Below are positions 1-8,153 of a stretch of DNA of 44,785 nt, in pieces; within the stretch, counting starts at the first letter, position 1, and the number at the start of each line of letters is the position of its first letter. Source of the stretch: Candidatus Fusicatenibacter merdavium (GTDB lineage Bacteria; Bacillota; Clostridia; Lachnospirales; Lachnospiraceae). Location: positions 1 through 44,785 of the forward strand of contig DXEK01000190.1 of the NCBI GenBank assembly GCA_019115005.1, read 5' to 3'. The position numbers were made by a program, and so were the translations under genes. The notes under the pieces were generated by a model. It saw nothing but the letters and a program-made list of their open reading frames with translations. It searched no databases and was not told the DNA's origin.

Positions 1-20
1 AAATCTTTCTCTTTGCCCCA

Positions 21-809
21 TTAGCCTTCAATAGAAATCAACTCCTCCGCAAATTTTCTGTATGCAATGCCTGCGCTTGCCTTCGGGCTGTACCGTTCCA
101 CCGGCATGCTGTAATAAATGCTTTCCCCCACTTTCACGGTATGGGGGATCCTCGTATTAAAAATCCTGATCTGCCCATGGAAACTTTCTGTCACCTGCTC
201 TGTCAATGTCCTGCACAGGTTCGTCCTCGCCTCACACATGGTCATCAGGATGCCTGCGACCTTGAGTTTGGGATTGATCCGGCGCCGGATCTTCGTCACC
301 GTCCGAAGATAGTCCTGCAGTCCCATCATCGCCAAGAGCTGCGGATTCACCGCGATAATGACCTCATCAGCAGCCGCAAGGGCATTGATGGTCAGCATTC
401 CCAGGGAAGGGCAGGTATCAATCAGAATATAATCATATTTCTCCCTGAGCGGATCCAGGATCTCCGACAGGATCTTTTCCGCTCCCATTTCCAGCCGCAG
501 CTTTGCGTCCGCCACAGACAGATAAATAGAAGAAGGAATAAAATCTACGCCGTCCTCTGTCCGGATACACTTCTTCATGGCCGGAAGTTTTTCATCCTCT
601 ATCGCTGCCATCATCAGATGGCCGATGGTATTTTCCAGTTCCCCTGTATTTTCAATCCCATAACAGGCCGTCAGGTTCGCCTGGCTGTCAAAATCTACAG
701 CCAGCACTTTCTTCCCCTGTTTCCGCAGTGCGTATGCAAGGTTCAGGGTGGAGGTAGTTTTCCCCACCCCGCCTTTCTGTGATCCGATAACGTAAATCTT
801 TCCCATCAT
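21..809 (-). CDS. parA: ParA/Soj-family ATPase
   Basis: This is a deviant Walker-type ATPase of the ParA/MinD superfamily, about 262 residues, the usual size for Soj-like proteins. The N-terminus has the KGGVGKTT P-loop with the signature lysine, then VDFDSQANLTACYG (A' motif) and YILIDTCPSLGML (Walker B). Family members dimerise on ATP and bind DNA non-specifically to segregate plasmids, mobile elements or chromosomes. The ATG at 809 overlaps the stop of the SymE-like gene (TGATG), so the two are translationally coupled. The track begins one codon upstream at a TTG, which is less likely. No ParB is visible; it could lie beyond the left edge. The pairing with a small DNA-binding-type protein suggests a mobile element rather than the chromosomal parAB locus. 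Family assignment is confident; the role is inferred. Confidence 0.9.
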   Translation of the reverse strand: MMGKIYVIGSQKGGVGKTTSTLNLAYALRKQGKKVLAVDFDSQANLTACYGIENTGELENTIGHLMMAAIEDEKLPAMKKCIRTEDGVDFIPSSIYLSVADAKLRLEMGAEKILSEILDPLREKYDYILIDTCPSLGMLTINALAAADEVIIAVNPQLLAMMGLQDYLRTVTKIRRRINPKLKVAGILMTMCEARTNLCRTLTEQVTESFHGQIRIFNTRIPHTVKVGESIYYSMPVERYSPKASAGIAYRKFAEELISIEG

Positions 810-1063
810 CAATACCGTCCTTTCTTTTCCGCGACCTTATCCGCCGTTTCCCTGCCGCTTTCCTCAAAAACATCCACATAGCTTGCTTCCTCTCTTGGAA
901 CGATCACCAGCCGCCCCTCCTCACACGTAACAGTAATGGATGTCCCGCAGTCAAATCCAGCTTCACGGAGCCACTGCCCTTTCAGCATAATGGCCGGTGT
1001 GGATTTATACTGATATCCGCTCTGCTCATAGACTTTCATATTTCTGAATTTTTTCATTGCCAT
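809..1063 (-). CDS. SymE-fold (AbrB-like) small protein
   Basis: This 84-residue protein has a central stretch (PAIMLKGQWLREAGFDCGTSITVTCEEGRLVIV) matching the SymE toxin/AbrB-like swapped-hairpin fold. In that family the phrase 'lkGqWL.eaGF..G..i.v....g.lvi' is typical. E. coli SymE is an SOS-induced type I toxin, but many clostridial relatives sit on mobile elements and are annotated only by family. A good ribosome binding site (AAGGAGGTACATCT) precedes the ATG. The stop overlaps the start of parA, so the two form a bicistron. An AbrB-like DNA-binding or partition-accessory role is as plausible as a toxin role. No antisense antitoxin RNA can be demonstrated here. Confidence 0.7.
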   Translation of the reverse strand: MAMKKFRNMKVYEQSGYQYKSTPAIMLKGQWLREAGFDCGTSITVTCEEGRLVIVPREEASYVDVFEESGRETADKVAEKKGRY

Positions 1064-1082
1064 AGATGTACCTCCTTAAACC

Positions 1083-1098
1083 GTAAATGAATATTTAC
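1083..1098. promoter_or_regulatory. Palindrome upstream of symE-parA
   Basis: The sequence GTAAATgaatATTTAC is an inverted repeat with 6 bp arms. It lies about 20 bp upstream of the symE start codon and just 5' of its ribosome binding site. Its position fits an autoregulatory operator for the bicistron, possibly read by the AbrB-fold product. This is inference from position and symmetry only. Confidence 0.35.
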
Positions 1099-1266
1099 TT
1101 TAGAAATGCCTTTGTCTTCCAGTCATCGGCCGTCAATCCAACGGCACCACCTCCCTTAAATCCTTCTGACGGAAACATCGCTCAACTAACCTCGGCTTCG
1201 CCTCGCTAAGGCTCGCGATGTGCGTTCTCACTAAGCTCAGCTGACGCTTCGCTAAGTGTTCACAGC

Positions 1267-1304
1267 AAAAAACAGCTGCCAATGCATTTACGCATCAGCA
1301 GCTG
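1267..1304 (-). terminator. Rho-independent terminator after rlmD
   Basis: Read on the minus strand this is GCAGCTGC...GCAGCTG followed at once by TTTTTT, a 7-8 bp stem with extra pairing in TGATGC/GCATTG and a U tract. It lies about 20 bp past the rlmD stop and should end the yhaM-rlmD transcript. Confidence 0.75.
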
Positions 1305-1323
1305 CCGATTTAAGTTCCGTGTA

Positions 1324-2772
1324 TTATTTATTTGACTGTTTCTCCTGATCCTTGATCCTGTAATAGTCTTCCATATCCAGAGTCAGATCCACATGAGTGT
1401 CAGGCTTTGATTTTCGGTTGCTCAAGAGGCACACAGTCTCCACATGCCCCGTCATCGGAAACATATCCACCCCGCGCACTCTCCGGATCTCATACCCTCT
1501 CTCGCAGATCCACTTCAGATCCCTCGCCAGCGTGGCCGAGTCGCAGGAAACATACACGATCCGCTCCGGCTGCATTTTCACAAGCGTCTCCAGCAGTGCC
1601 TGATCGCACCCCTTCCGCGGCGGATCCACGACGATCACATCCGCCCGGGCCTCGCCTCTGGCGTACTTCTCCGGCAGCACCTCTTCTGCCTTTCCGACAA
1701 AGAATTCCGCATTCTCAATCCCGTTCAGCGCCGCATTCCGCTTCGCATCCTCGATGGCCGCCGGAACGATCTCGACGCCGTACACTTTCTTCGCCTTCTG
1801 AGCCAAAAACAAGGAGATCGTACCGATTCCACAATACAGATCCCAGACTATCTCCTCTCCTTTCAGTCCTGCATACTCCAGCGCCAGTCCGTACAGCTGC
1901 TCCGTCTGAACCGGGTTTACCTGATAAAAAGAAAGCGGAGAGATCTGATATTTCACCGTTCCGATATAATCTGAAATATACGGAGTTCCCCAGAGTGTGC
2001 GGATCTGATTTCCCATGATCACATTTGTCCGCTCTCTGTTAATGCTCACTGTGATGCTCGTCATTCCCGGAATCCTGCGGAGCTTTTCCACCAGCGCCTC
2101 TTTCTTCGGCACCTGCTCCCCGTTGATCACAAGGCAGACCATCACTTCCTTCGTCCGGAATCCGTACCGGATCAGGATATGGCGCACCAGCCCGGTTCCG
2201 TTCTTCTCATCGTAGGCCGGAACTTTGAACTCTTCCATCCACCCGAGCACTGCGTCCAGAACCTGCTGATTTTCCTCCACTCCCAGCAGGCAGTTTCTGT
2301 TATTGATGATATCATGGGTCCGCCCCGCGTAAAATCCCGTCACCAGGTTTCCGTCCTTATCCATCCCCACCGGAAACTGTGCCTTATTCCGGTACCGGAA
2401 CGGATGCTCCATGCCGACGATCGGCTCCATCGGAAGCTTCTCGAATCCGCCGATCCGCCGCAGATTGTCTTCGATCTTCTTCTGTTTAAAGCGGAGCTGC
2501 TCCTGATAATCCATCATCTGCAGCTGGCATCCGCCGCAGGGCCGCGCAATCGGACAGGCAGGCTCTACTCTGTGCGGCGACGGCTGCAGAATACGCATCA
2601 GCCGTGCGTAAGCATAATTCTTTTTTGCTTTCATGATCTTGGCTTCGATGACATCTCCGATCACTGCATCCTTCACAAAGAGGGTATAGCCATCTGCTTT
2701 GCCTATACCCTCTCCATCATGTCCCATATCTTCGATTGTCCCCGTCAGAATATCATTCTTCTGGTAATTCAT
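1324..2772 (-). CDS. rlmD: 23S rRNA (uracil-C5)-methyltransferase, RlmD/RlmCD (RumA) family
   Basis: This enzyme transfers a methyl group from SAM to C5 of a uridine in 23S rRNA. Residues 1-60 form a TRAM RNA-binding domain. The iron-sulfur cysteines are present as CPIARPCGGC (C-x5-C-x2-C), with a fourth in NNRNCLLG. The C-terminal Rossmann domain has DLYCGIGTISL for SAM binding, DPPRKGC, and the nucleophile region VYVSCDSATLARDL. The 482-residue length suits the family once a short charged C-terminal extension is allowed for. The start overlaps the yhaM stop (TGATG) with AGGAGAA upstream, so the pair is co-translated. Firmicutes often carry several paralogues and one enzyme may do both U747 and U1939, so the exact target is uncertain. 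Confidence 0.93.
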   Translation of the reverse strand: MNYQKNDILTGTIEDMGHDGEGIGKADGYTLFVKDAVIGDVIEAKIMKAKKNYAYARLMRILQPSPHRVEPACPIARPCGGCQLQMMDYQEQLRFKQKKIEDNLRRIGGFEKLPMEPIVGMEHPFRYRNKAQFPVGMDKDGNLVTGFYAGRTHDIINNRNCLLGVEENQQVLDAVLGWMEEFKVPAYDEKNGTGLVRHILIRYGFRTKEVMVCLVINGEQVPKKEALVEKLRRIPGMTSITVSINRERTNVIMGNQIRTLWGTPYISDYIGTVKYQISPLSFYQVNPVQTEQLYGLALEYAGLKGEEIVWDLYCGIGTISLFLAQKAKKVYGVEIVPAAIEDAKRNAALNGIENAEFFVGKAEEVLPEKYARGEARADVIVVDPPRKGCDQALLETLVKMQPERIVYVSCDSATLARDLKWICERGYEIRRVRGVDMFPMTGHVETVCLLSNRKSKPDTHVDLTLDMEDYYRIKDQEKQSNK

Positions 2773-3722
2773 CAGATTTCTCCTGTCTTTCTGATATTTG
2801 ATTCAAACAGCCGGTTGTATCCCAGCCAGTCGCCGGTGTTCTCATTGCTGGAAGCGAACAGTTCCGTCAGCGTCTCCATCTTGGCGTCTGCATTGTCCGC
2901 CAGGTTCAGCGCCAGCGCCTCTGCCAGCGCCGGTTTTTTCGGCGAGCCGTATTCCAGTTCTCCGTGGTGTGCCAGAATGCAGTGTTTCAGCTTGTTCTCC
3001 AGATCCTCCGGAAAGCCTGCGATTTTCTTTACCTCGTCATGAACGATCTCCGCCCCGATCATAATGTGTCCGAGCAGCTGTCCGTCGTCCGTATAATCAT
3101 TCTGCGGAAACGCGGAAAGCTCCCGTGTCTTTCCGATATCATGCAGGATCGCCGCACTGATCAGAAGGTCCCGGTTCAGGATCGGATACGCTTTTGTCAT
3201 AAAGTCACAGAAGCGGGTCACACTCAGCGTATGTTCCAGCAGTCCGCCGACAAAACCATGGTGTACATTTTTCGCTGCGGAACTGGTCTTAAAACGCTTA
3301 ACCATGTCTGTATCACGGACAAAGAGATTTTCCAGCATTCCCATCAGATACGGATTTTTAATGGAATGAATGTATTTCAGAAGTGTCTGATACATCTCTT
3401 CGATATCATACCGGCTGGTCGGGAGATAATCGGCAGGGTTGTATTCCCCTTCCCTGGCCTTCCGCGCCCGTTTGATTGATACCTGCAGGGCGCCGTTAAA
3501 GCTGTTCACATCTCCGACAATGTCAATATAATCAAACACATCAAACTCATCGATCCCCTGGGAATTCGGTTCCCAGATCTTCGCGTCGATCGTTCCGGTA
3601 CGGTCCTGAAGGATCACGTTTTCATACGGCTTTCCGTTTTTTGTCACTGCAGGCTGGCGGTGCTTACACAGATAAATTCCCGTCATCCGGTTTCCTTCAC
3701 GCAGTTCATTGATATATTTCAT
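2772..3722 (-). CDS. yhaM: 3'-5' exoribonuclease YhaM family (OB-fold plus HD domain)
   Basis: Residues 1-90 form an OB-fold nucleic-acid-binding domain (VILQDRTGTIDAKIWEPN). Residues ~150-290 form an HD phosphohydrolase domain with HHGFVGGLLEHTLSV, the metal-binding pair in AAILHDIGKTREL, and LAHHGELEYGSP. This is the YhaM arrangement and the 316-residue length fits. YhaM trims structured RNA and single-stranded DNA 3' ends in Gram-positive bacteria. The ribosome binding site AAGGAG sits upstream of the ATG. It is the first gene of a two-gene unit with rlmD. Confidence 0.92.
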   Translation of the reverse strand: MKYINELREGNRMTGIYLCKHRQPAVTKNGKPYENVILQDRTGTIDAKIWEPNSQGIDEFDVFDYIDIVGDVNSFNGALQVSIKRARKAREGEYNPADYLPTSRYDIEEMYQTLLKYIHSIKNPYLMGMLENLFVRDTDMVKRFKTSSAAKNVHHGFVGGLLEHTLSVTRFCDFMTKAYPILNRDLLISAAILHDIGKTRELSAFPQNDYTDDGQLLGHIMIGAEIVHDEVKKIAGFPEDLENKLKHCILAHHGELEYGSPKKPALAEALALNLADNADAKMETLTELFASSNENTGDWLGYNRLFESNIRKTGEI

Positions 3723-4045
3723 GATTTTATGTACTCCTTATTTTCCAATACTAACGTCCGGAACGCATAAAAAGACTTTTCCTTATACATCCGGGGTCTG
3801 AGATACTTCCCAAAATACCTGAAATCTCCCCTGCAAAATTACGCCGAAAACAGATCGATACGATCCGACCAGCGGTTCACTCAGCAAGACCGCCGCGGCG
3901 CCCAGCCATAAAAACGTTTCGCGACAAACTGTATGCGCAAAGAGCCGGAGTTCAAATGCCGCGACCATATCGCTCACTTCGCCGTTTGCTGCAGGGTTCT
4001 CAACTGCTTTATTATATAGTAAAACCGGAAAGGTTGCAATCAATT
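3723..4045. other. 323 bp gap with an unconvincing 86-codon ORF
   Basis: This is the spacer between the HtrA-like gene and yhaM, both on the minus strand. It holds one open frame on the minus strand (3783-4043) beginning inside the HtrA-like stop region, with no ribosome binding site and no recognisable domain. Its middle (AAFELRLFAHTVCRET) reads like a translated repeat rather than a designed protein, so it may be a dispersed intergenic repeat that happens to stay open. No clear terminator with a U tract was seen here. Confidence 0.4.
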
Positions 4046-5323
4046 TTAAATTTCCCCGATCGTCACCTCAAACTGCATCTCCGCATAACCTTCCGCGCCT
4101 TTGCGCATTGCAGTCACCGTGACTGTCTGGCCGGGACTGTATTTGCTCAGCTGTTCCTGATACTGTTTCAGAGTCTGAACCTTTTCGTCGCCGATCTGCA
4201 CGATCACATCATACTCCATGATGCCGGCATATACCGCAGGGGAATCCTCGGCTACACTGTTGACCAGCACTCCTTTCGGAATTCCGGTACGCTCGGAGAG
4301 TTCATCCGTGACGTCCTGCCCCTTAATTCCGATGTACGGTCGGGCCTCATTATTGGAGAGTGTTTCAATCAGTGACTTGATCTGAGAGATTGCCAGACTC
4401 GTCACGATATTTTTACTGTCAGAACTGTAGTTTTGCGCAATAATCCCGACGATCTCTCCGTCCAGATTGATCAGGATTCCGCTTCCCTCCGGACTTCCCA
4501 GAATATCTGTAGTCAGAAGTGTGTATTCCGTATCCAGCGTAGAGATTTTATTGGTCACAGATGTGACGACTCCATACGCGACGGAGTCGCTGTATCCCAT
4601 CGGACTTCCCAGCGCCAGCACCGGGTCTCCCTGTGATACACTGTAGGAATTTCCCAAAGGCGCAACTTCCATTCCCTCTCTTGTCGACTCAGAAAGCTTG
4701 GAGAGTTCGACCTTGAGGATCGTCAATCCCGTATTGGCGTCATGTCTCTGGTAGATTGCATCTACCGTCGACGAATCCCAGAAAGTCACCTGAATCCGTT
4801 CCACATTTTCTACGACCCGGTATTCCGTCAAAATAAAGAGATCCTGTCCTTCCTCCGCGACAATCAGTCCGGTGATCTGCTGCTGATTTTCATAATTCTG
4901 ATGGAAATAGTCCATCTGATTCGTAATGCCGATCACCGTCACCAACGCGCGTTTCGGCGTCTCCGCTACAGCAAGCATTTCCTTATACAGGTTTTCATAG
5001 TCCTCCAGCGTGATCTCCTCGTCCGGCTCCTCAGTCGGCGCCGGAGTCGGTGTCGGCGTGGAAGAAGCTTCCGGATCCGCTGCGGCATTCCCATCCGGTT
5101 CTGGTTCTTCATCCGTCGGTATATCTACTTTTTCAGTCCCATTCAGCGCCGCTGAAATCTTCGGTTCTGCGACAACAAAAGTCACCGCTGCGATCAGGCC
5201 GAAAAGCACCGCCGCACACAGAAACAGAAGACACCGGATCAGCCATTTTTTTCTGTCCGGCGGCTCTTTTTTTATCGTCTCTTTCATGAATTTATAAGAT
5301 TTGGGATCACTGTCCATAGGCAC
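4046..5323 (-). CDS. Membrane-anchored HtrA-like protein with PDZ domain, catalytic triad apparently lost
   Basis: The order is: a basic cytoplasmic N-terminus, one membrane helix (about residues 28-50), an acidic Pro/Thr-rich linker (TPTPTPAPTEEPDEE), a trypsin-like S1C domain (~110-310) and a PDZ domain (~325-420, SVAEDSPAVYAGIMEYDVIV). The fold landmarks of HtrA/DegP are clear: ALGSPMGYSDSVAYGVVTS and NLDGEIVGI. The three catalytic motifs look degenerate. The usual TNNHVV is LTEYRVV (His to Arg). The usual TDLAVLK is TGLTILK (Asp to Gly). The usual GNSGGPLVN is PEGSGILIN (Ser position Gly when aligned without gaps). The protein is probably a non-proteolytic extracytoplasmic sensor or scaffold. 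It stands divergent from mutS2. Fold certain, loss of catalysis likely. Confidence 0.85.
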   Translation of the reverse strand: MPMDSDPKSYKFMKETIKKEPPDRKKWLIRCLLFLCAAVLFGLIAAVTFVVAEPKISAALNGTEKVDIPTDEEPEPDGNAAADPEASSTPTPTPAPTEEPDEEITLEDYENLYKEMLAVAETPKRALVTVIGITNQMDYFHQNYENQQQITGLIVAEEGQDLFILTEYRVVENVERIQVTFWDSSTVDAIYQRHDANTGLTILKVELSKLSESTREGMEVAPLGNSYSVSQGDPVLALGSPMGYSDSVAYGVVTSVTNKISTLDTEYTLLTTDILGSPEGSGILINLDGEIVGIIAQNYSSDSKNIVTSLAISQIKSLIETLSNNEARPYIGIKGQDVTDELSERTGIPKGVLVNSVAEDSPAVYAGIMEYDVIVQIGDEKVQTLKQYQEQLSKYSPGQTVTVTAMRKGAEGYAEMQFEVTIGEI

Positions 5324-5353
5324 AATCCTCCGACGAAACTTAATTCAAAACAG

Positions 5354-5378
5354 GTAACTGTTCAGCCAACTGAACTGC
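5354..5378. repeat. Dispersed palindrome copy 1
   Basis: This copy reads GTAACTGTTCAGCCAACTGAACTGCC. GTTCAG and CTGAAC are perfect arms around CCAA. It is a member of the intergenic palindrome family with consensus near GTAACnGTTCAGCnGGCTGAACnGTTAC seen at many other places in this window. Confidence 0.7.
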
Positions 5379-5484
5379 CGCCAAAATGTTTCTTACTATT
5401 TTATCAAAAAAATATGAACATTCTATGAAGAAAAAGACAACAGTTTCAACATATCCTTATATTTACCGGTGAAAAGCTGAACTT

Positions 5485-5606
5485 GTAACCGGCATCCAGC
5501 CATTGAGAATCGCTTCGCGATAGGCTCGATACCCACAGGCACTATGTTTTCACAAGGTCTGCGCAGTAAATGCACAGACCTGGCGGAACTGTAACGACCG
5601 TTACAG
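5485..5606 (+). repeat. Composite three-hairpin repeat, copy A
   Basis: The order is: a CCAGCC...GGCT stem around ATCGCTTCGCGAT, then CCCACAGGCACTATGTTTTCACA, then a hairpin GGTCTGCGCA/TGCACAGACC, then CTGTAAC gacc GTTACAG. The reverse complement of 23974-24075 matches most of this length with only scattered differences. It lies in the spacer between the divergent HtrA-like gene and mutS2 and encodes no protein. Confidence 0.8.
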
Positions 5607-5624
5607 AAACCGCAGAAAATTTTC

Positions 5625-5653
5625 TTTTCCTCATAGCGATTTTGGTCTATAAT
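5625..5653 (+). promoter_or_regulatory. Candidate sigma-A promoter for mutS2
   Basis: A perfect -10 box TATAAT (5648-5653) lies 17 bp after a weak -35 TTTTCC. Transcription would start about 100 bp before the mutS2 ATG, just past the composite repeat. Confidence 0.5.
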
Positions 5654-5762
5654 GTTAATAACTTCATGCTGTCAGCAGCAGCCATTTTTCCGGCGGAACC
5701 CACAGCAATCCGCCTCCTGCTGCCGCCAGTATCATTATCAGAAACACCCGGAGGAAACAATC

Positions 5763-8141
5763 ATGAATCAAAAAGCGCTTCAGACCCTCGAGTTTGATAA
5801 AATCATAGAACAACTGACCACCTACGCCAGTTCCCCGATGGGGCAGAAACTCTGCAAGGAACTGCGTCCCTCATCGGATCTCTCCGAGATCAATCACATG
5901 CAGACAGAGACTCACGACGCGCTGAACCGTCTGTTCAAGCGGGGCAGGATCTCTTTTGGCGGAGCCAAGGATATCCGCGGCTCTCTGAAACGTCTGGAGA
6001 TCGGCAGTTCTCTGAATATACCGGAACTGCTCCAGGTAGCCGGACTGCTGGAAAATACTGCCCGGGTCAAATCCTACGGCCGTCACGACAACGCCGACAC
6101 CGGCGAGGATTCCCTGGACATTCTCTTCAACTCTCTGGAACCGCTGACACCGCTCTCCACTGAGATCCGCCGGTGCATTCTCTCAGAGGACGAGATCAGC
6201 GACGACGCCAGTCCGAAGCTGAAACAAATCCGCCGCTCCATCCGTGCAGCCGGCGACAAGATCCACAGCCAGCTGAACGCGCTGGTCAACGGTTCTTACC
6301 GCAACTATCTTCAGGACGCTGTCGTAACCATGCGCGACGGCCGCTACTGCATTCCTGTCAAATCGGAATACAAAAGTCAAGTGCCCGGTATGATACATGA
6401 TCAGTCCGCCACGGGCTCCACGATCTTCGTGGAACCGATGGCAGTCGTGAAACTGAACAATGACATCCGGGAACTGGAGCTGAAGGAAGAGGAAGAGATT
6501 CAGGTCATTCTCTCCACCCTGAGCGCGCAGGTAGCCGAACATCTGGACATTCTGCGCTACAATCTGGAAAACATGGTGGCCCTCGACTTTATCTTCGCAC
6601 GGGCTTCCCTGGCGATGGAACAGGACGCCAATCAGCCAATCTTCAACACGGAAGGAAAAATTCATCTGCGCAAAGCGCGCCATCCGCTGATCGACAAGAA
6701 AAAAGTCGTTCCCATCGACGTGACGCTGGGCGAGGATTTCGACCTTCTGATCATCACCGGACCGAACACCGGCGGTAAGACAGTCTCTCTGAAAACCGTT
6801 GGTCTTCTGACGCTGATGGGCCAGTCCGGGCTGCACATACCGGCGCTCGACCGCTGCTCCCTGGCAGTCTTCGATGAGGTTTACGCCGACATCGGAGATG
6901 AACAGAGCATTGAGCAGTCTCTGAGTACCTTCTCGTCCCATATGACCAACGTGGTCTCCTTCCTGTCGAAGGCGGATCCGCGCTCCCTTGTCCTTTTCGA
7001 TGAGCTTGGAGCCGGAACAGACCCGACCGAAGGCGCCGCATTGGCCATCGCCATCCTCTCCTCGCTCCATGAGCAGGGGATCCGCACAATGGCGACGACC
7101 CATTACAGTGAGCTGAAAATTTACGCACTCTCGACGCCCGGCGTGGAAAACGCCTGCTGTGAGTTCGATGTGGAGACCTTAAGTCCGACCTACCGCCTGC
7201 TCATCGGCGTTCCCGGGAAGAGCAACGCCTTCGCTATTTCCAGTAAACTGGGCTTGCCGGACTACATTATTGAAAAGGCAAAAGAACAGATCAGCGAGCA
7301 GGATGAATCCTTTGAGGACGTCCTGACAACCCTGGAACAGAACCGGATCACAATGGAAAAGGAACAGGAAGAGTTGCGCCGTTACCGGGAAGAAGTGAAA
7401 GAACTGAAAAGCCGTCTGGCAAAAGAGCGGGAACGCCTCGACGAACGGCGGAATAAGATCATTGCCCAGGCCACCGAAAAAGCCGAAGCTATTCTGCGCG
7501 ATGCCAAGGATTACGCCGATCAGACCATGCGCGATTTCCAGAAATTCGGAAAAGAAAGCATTTCCGTCAGCGAAATGGAGAAGAAACGAACTGCGCTCCG
7601 TGAAAAGATGGACCGCCTGGACAAGAAAAAGGCAAAAACAGAACAGCCGAAAAAAACCGGAAATCTGAAACCTTCGGATCTGAAGCTTGGAGACTCCGTC
7701 AAGGTGCTCAGCCTGAACCTGAAAGGAACCGTAAGTTCCAAGCCGGACAGCAAAGGCTACCTGTTCGTTCAGATGGGGATCATGCGGTCCAAAATCCATA
7801 TTTCCGATCTGGCTCTGATCGACGAGCCGGTGATCACCGGACCTTCGATCGCGAAGACCGGAACCGGAAAGCTGAAACTCTCCAAATCCGCGACGATTTC
7901 CACGGAAATCAATCTCCTGGGAAAGACCGTAGACGAGGCGATCGCCGAACTGGACAAGTATCTGGATGACGCTTACCTTGCACACCTGCCCAGCGTGCGC
8001 ATTGTCCACGGGAAAGGAACCGGTGCGCTGCGCAAAGGCGTCCACAATTATCTTCGCCGCCTGAAATACGTCTCCGAATTCCATCTGGCTGAGTTCGGAG
8101 AGGGCGACGCAGGCGTAACTATTGTAACTTTCAAAAAATAA
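5763..8141 (+). CDS. mutS2: Endonuclease MutS2 (ribosome rescue / recombination factor)
   Basis: The ATG at 5763 has GGAGG 8 bp upstream and gives 792 residues, the normal MutS2 length; the longer track start adds 37 unlikely residues. The core/clamp region is followed by the MutS ATPase (GPNTGGKTVSLKTVG Walker A, LVLFDELGAGTDPTEGAAL Walker B), a long charged coiled coil (~510-640), a KOW-like segment, and a C-terminal Smr nuclease domain (INLLGKTVDEAIAEL...HGKGTGALR). MutS2 lacks the mismatch-recognition domain. It has been linked to suppression of homologous recombination and, in Bacillus, to splitting collided ribosomes. It is followed after 12 bp by a response regulator gene, so the three downstream genes probably share its transcript. 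Confidence 0.96.
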   Translation: MNQKALQTLEFDKIIEQLTTYASSPMGQKLCKELRPSSDLSEINHMQTETHDALNRLFKRGRISFGGAKDIRGSLKRLEIGSSLNIPELLQVAGLLENTARVKSYGRHDNADTGEDSLDILFNSLEPLTPLSTEIRRCILSEDEISDDASPKLKQIRRSIRAAGDKIHSQLNALVNGSYRNYLQDAVVTMRDGRYCIPVKSEYKSQVPGMIHDQSATGSTIFVEPMAVVKLNNDIRELELKEEEEIQVILSTLSAQVAEHLDILRYNLENMVALDFIFARASLAMEQDANQPIFNTEGKIHLRKARHPLIDKKKVVPIDVTLGEDFDLLIITGPNTGGKTVSLKTVGLLTLMGQSGLHIPALDRCSLAVFDEVYADIGDEQSIEQSLSTFSSHMTNVVSFLSKADPRSLVLFDELGAGTDPTEGAALAIAILSSLHEQGIRTMATTHYSELKIYALSTPGVENACCEFDVETLSPTYRLLIGVPGKSNAFAISSKLGLPDYIIEKAKEQISEQDESFEDVLTTLEQNRITMEKEQEELRRYREEVKELKSRLAKERERLDERRNKIIAQATEKAEAILRDAKDYADQTMRDFQKFGKESISVSEMEKKRTALREKMDRLDKKKAKTEQPKKTGNLKPSDLKLGDSVKVLSLNLKGTVSSKPDSKGYLFVQMGIMRSKIHISDLALIDEPVITGPSIAKTGTGKLKLSKSATISTEINLLGKTVDEAIAELDKYLDDAYLAHLPSVRIVHGKGTGALRKGVHNYLRRLKYVSEFHLAEFGEGDAGVTIVTFKK

Positions 8142-8153
8142 AAGGAGGCCCTC

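Noticed and set aside
1170-1260. Short inverted repeats (ACATCGC...GCGATGT) before the rlmD terminator as a mobile repeat
   Set aside because: Only weak likeness to the composite repeat and no second copy found in the window.
5485-5606. Composite repeat as a riboswitch for mutS2
   Set aside because: The same structure occurs in the opposite orientation behind rfbD and as truncated copies, so it is a dispersed repeat, and the mutS2 promoter lies downstream of it.
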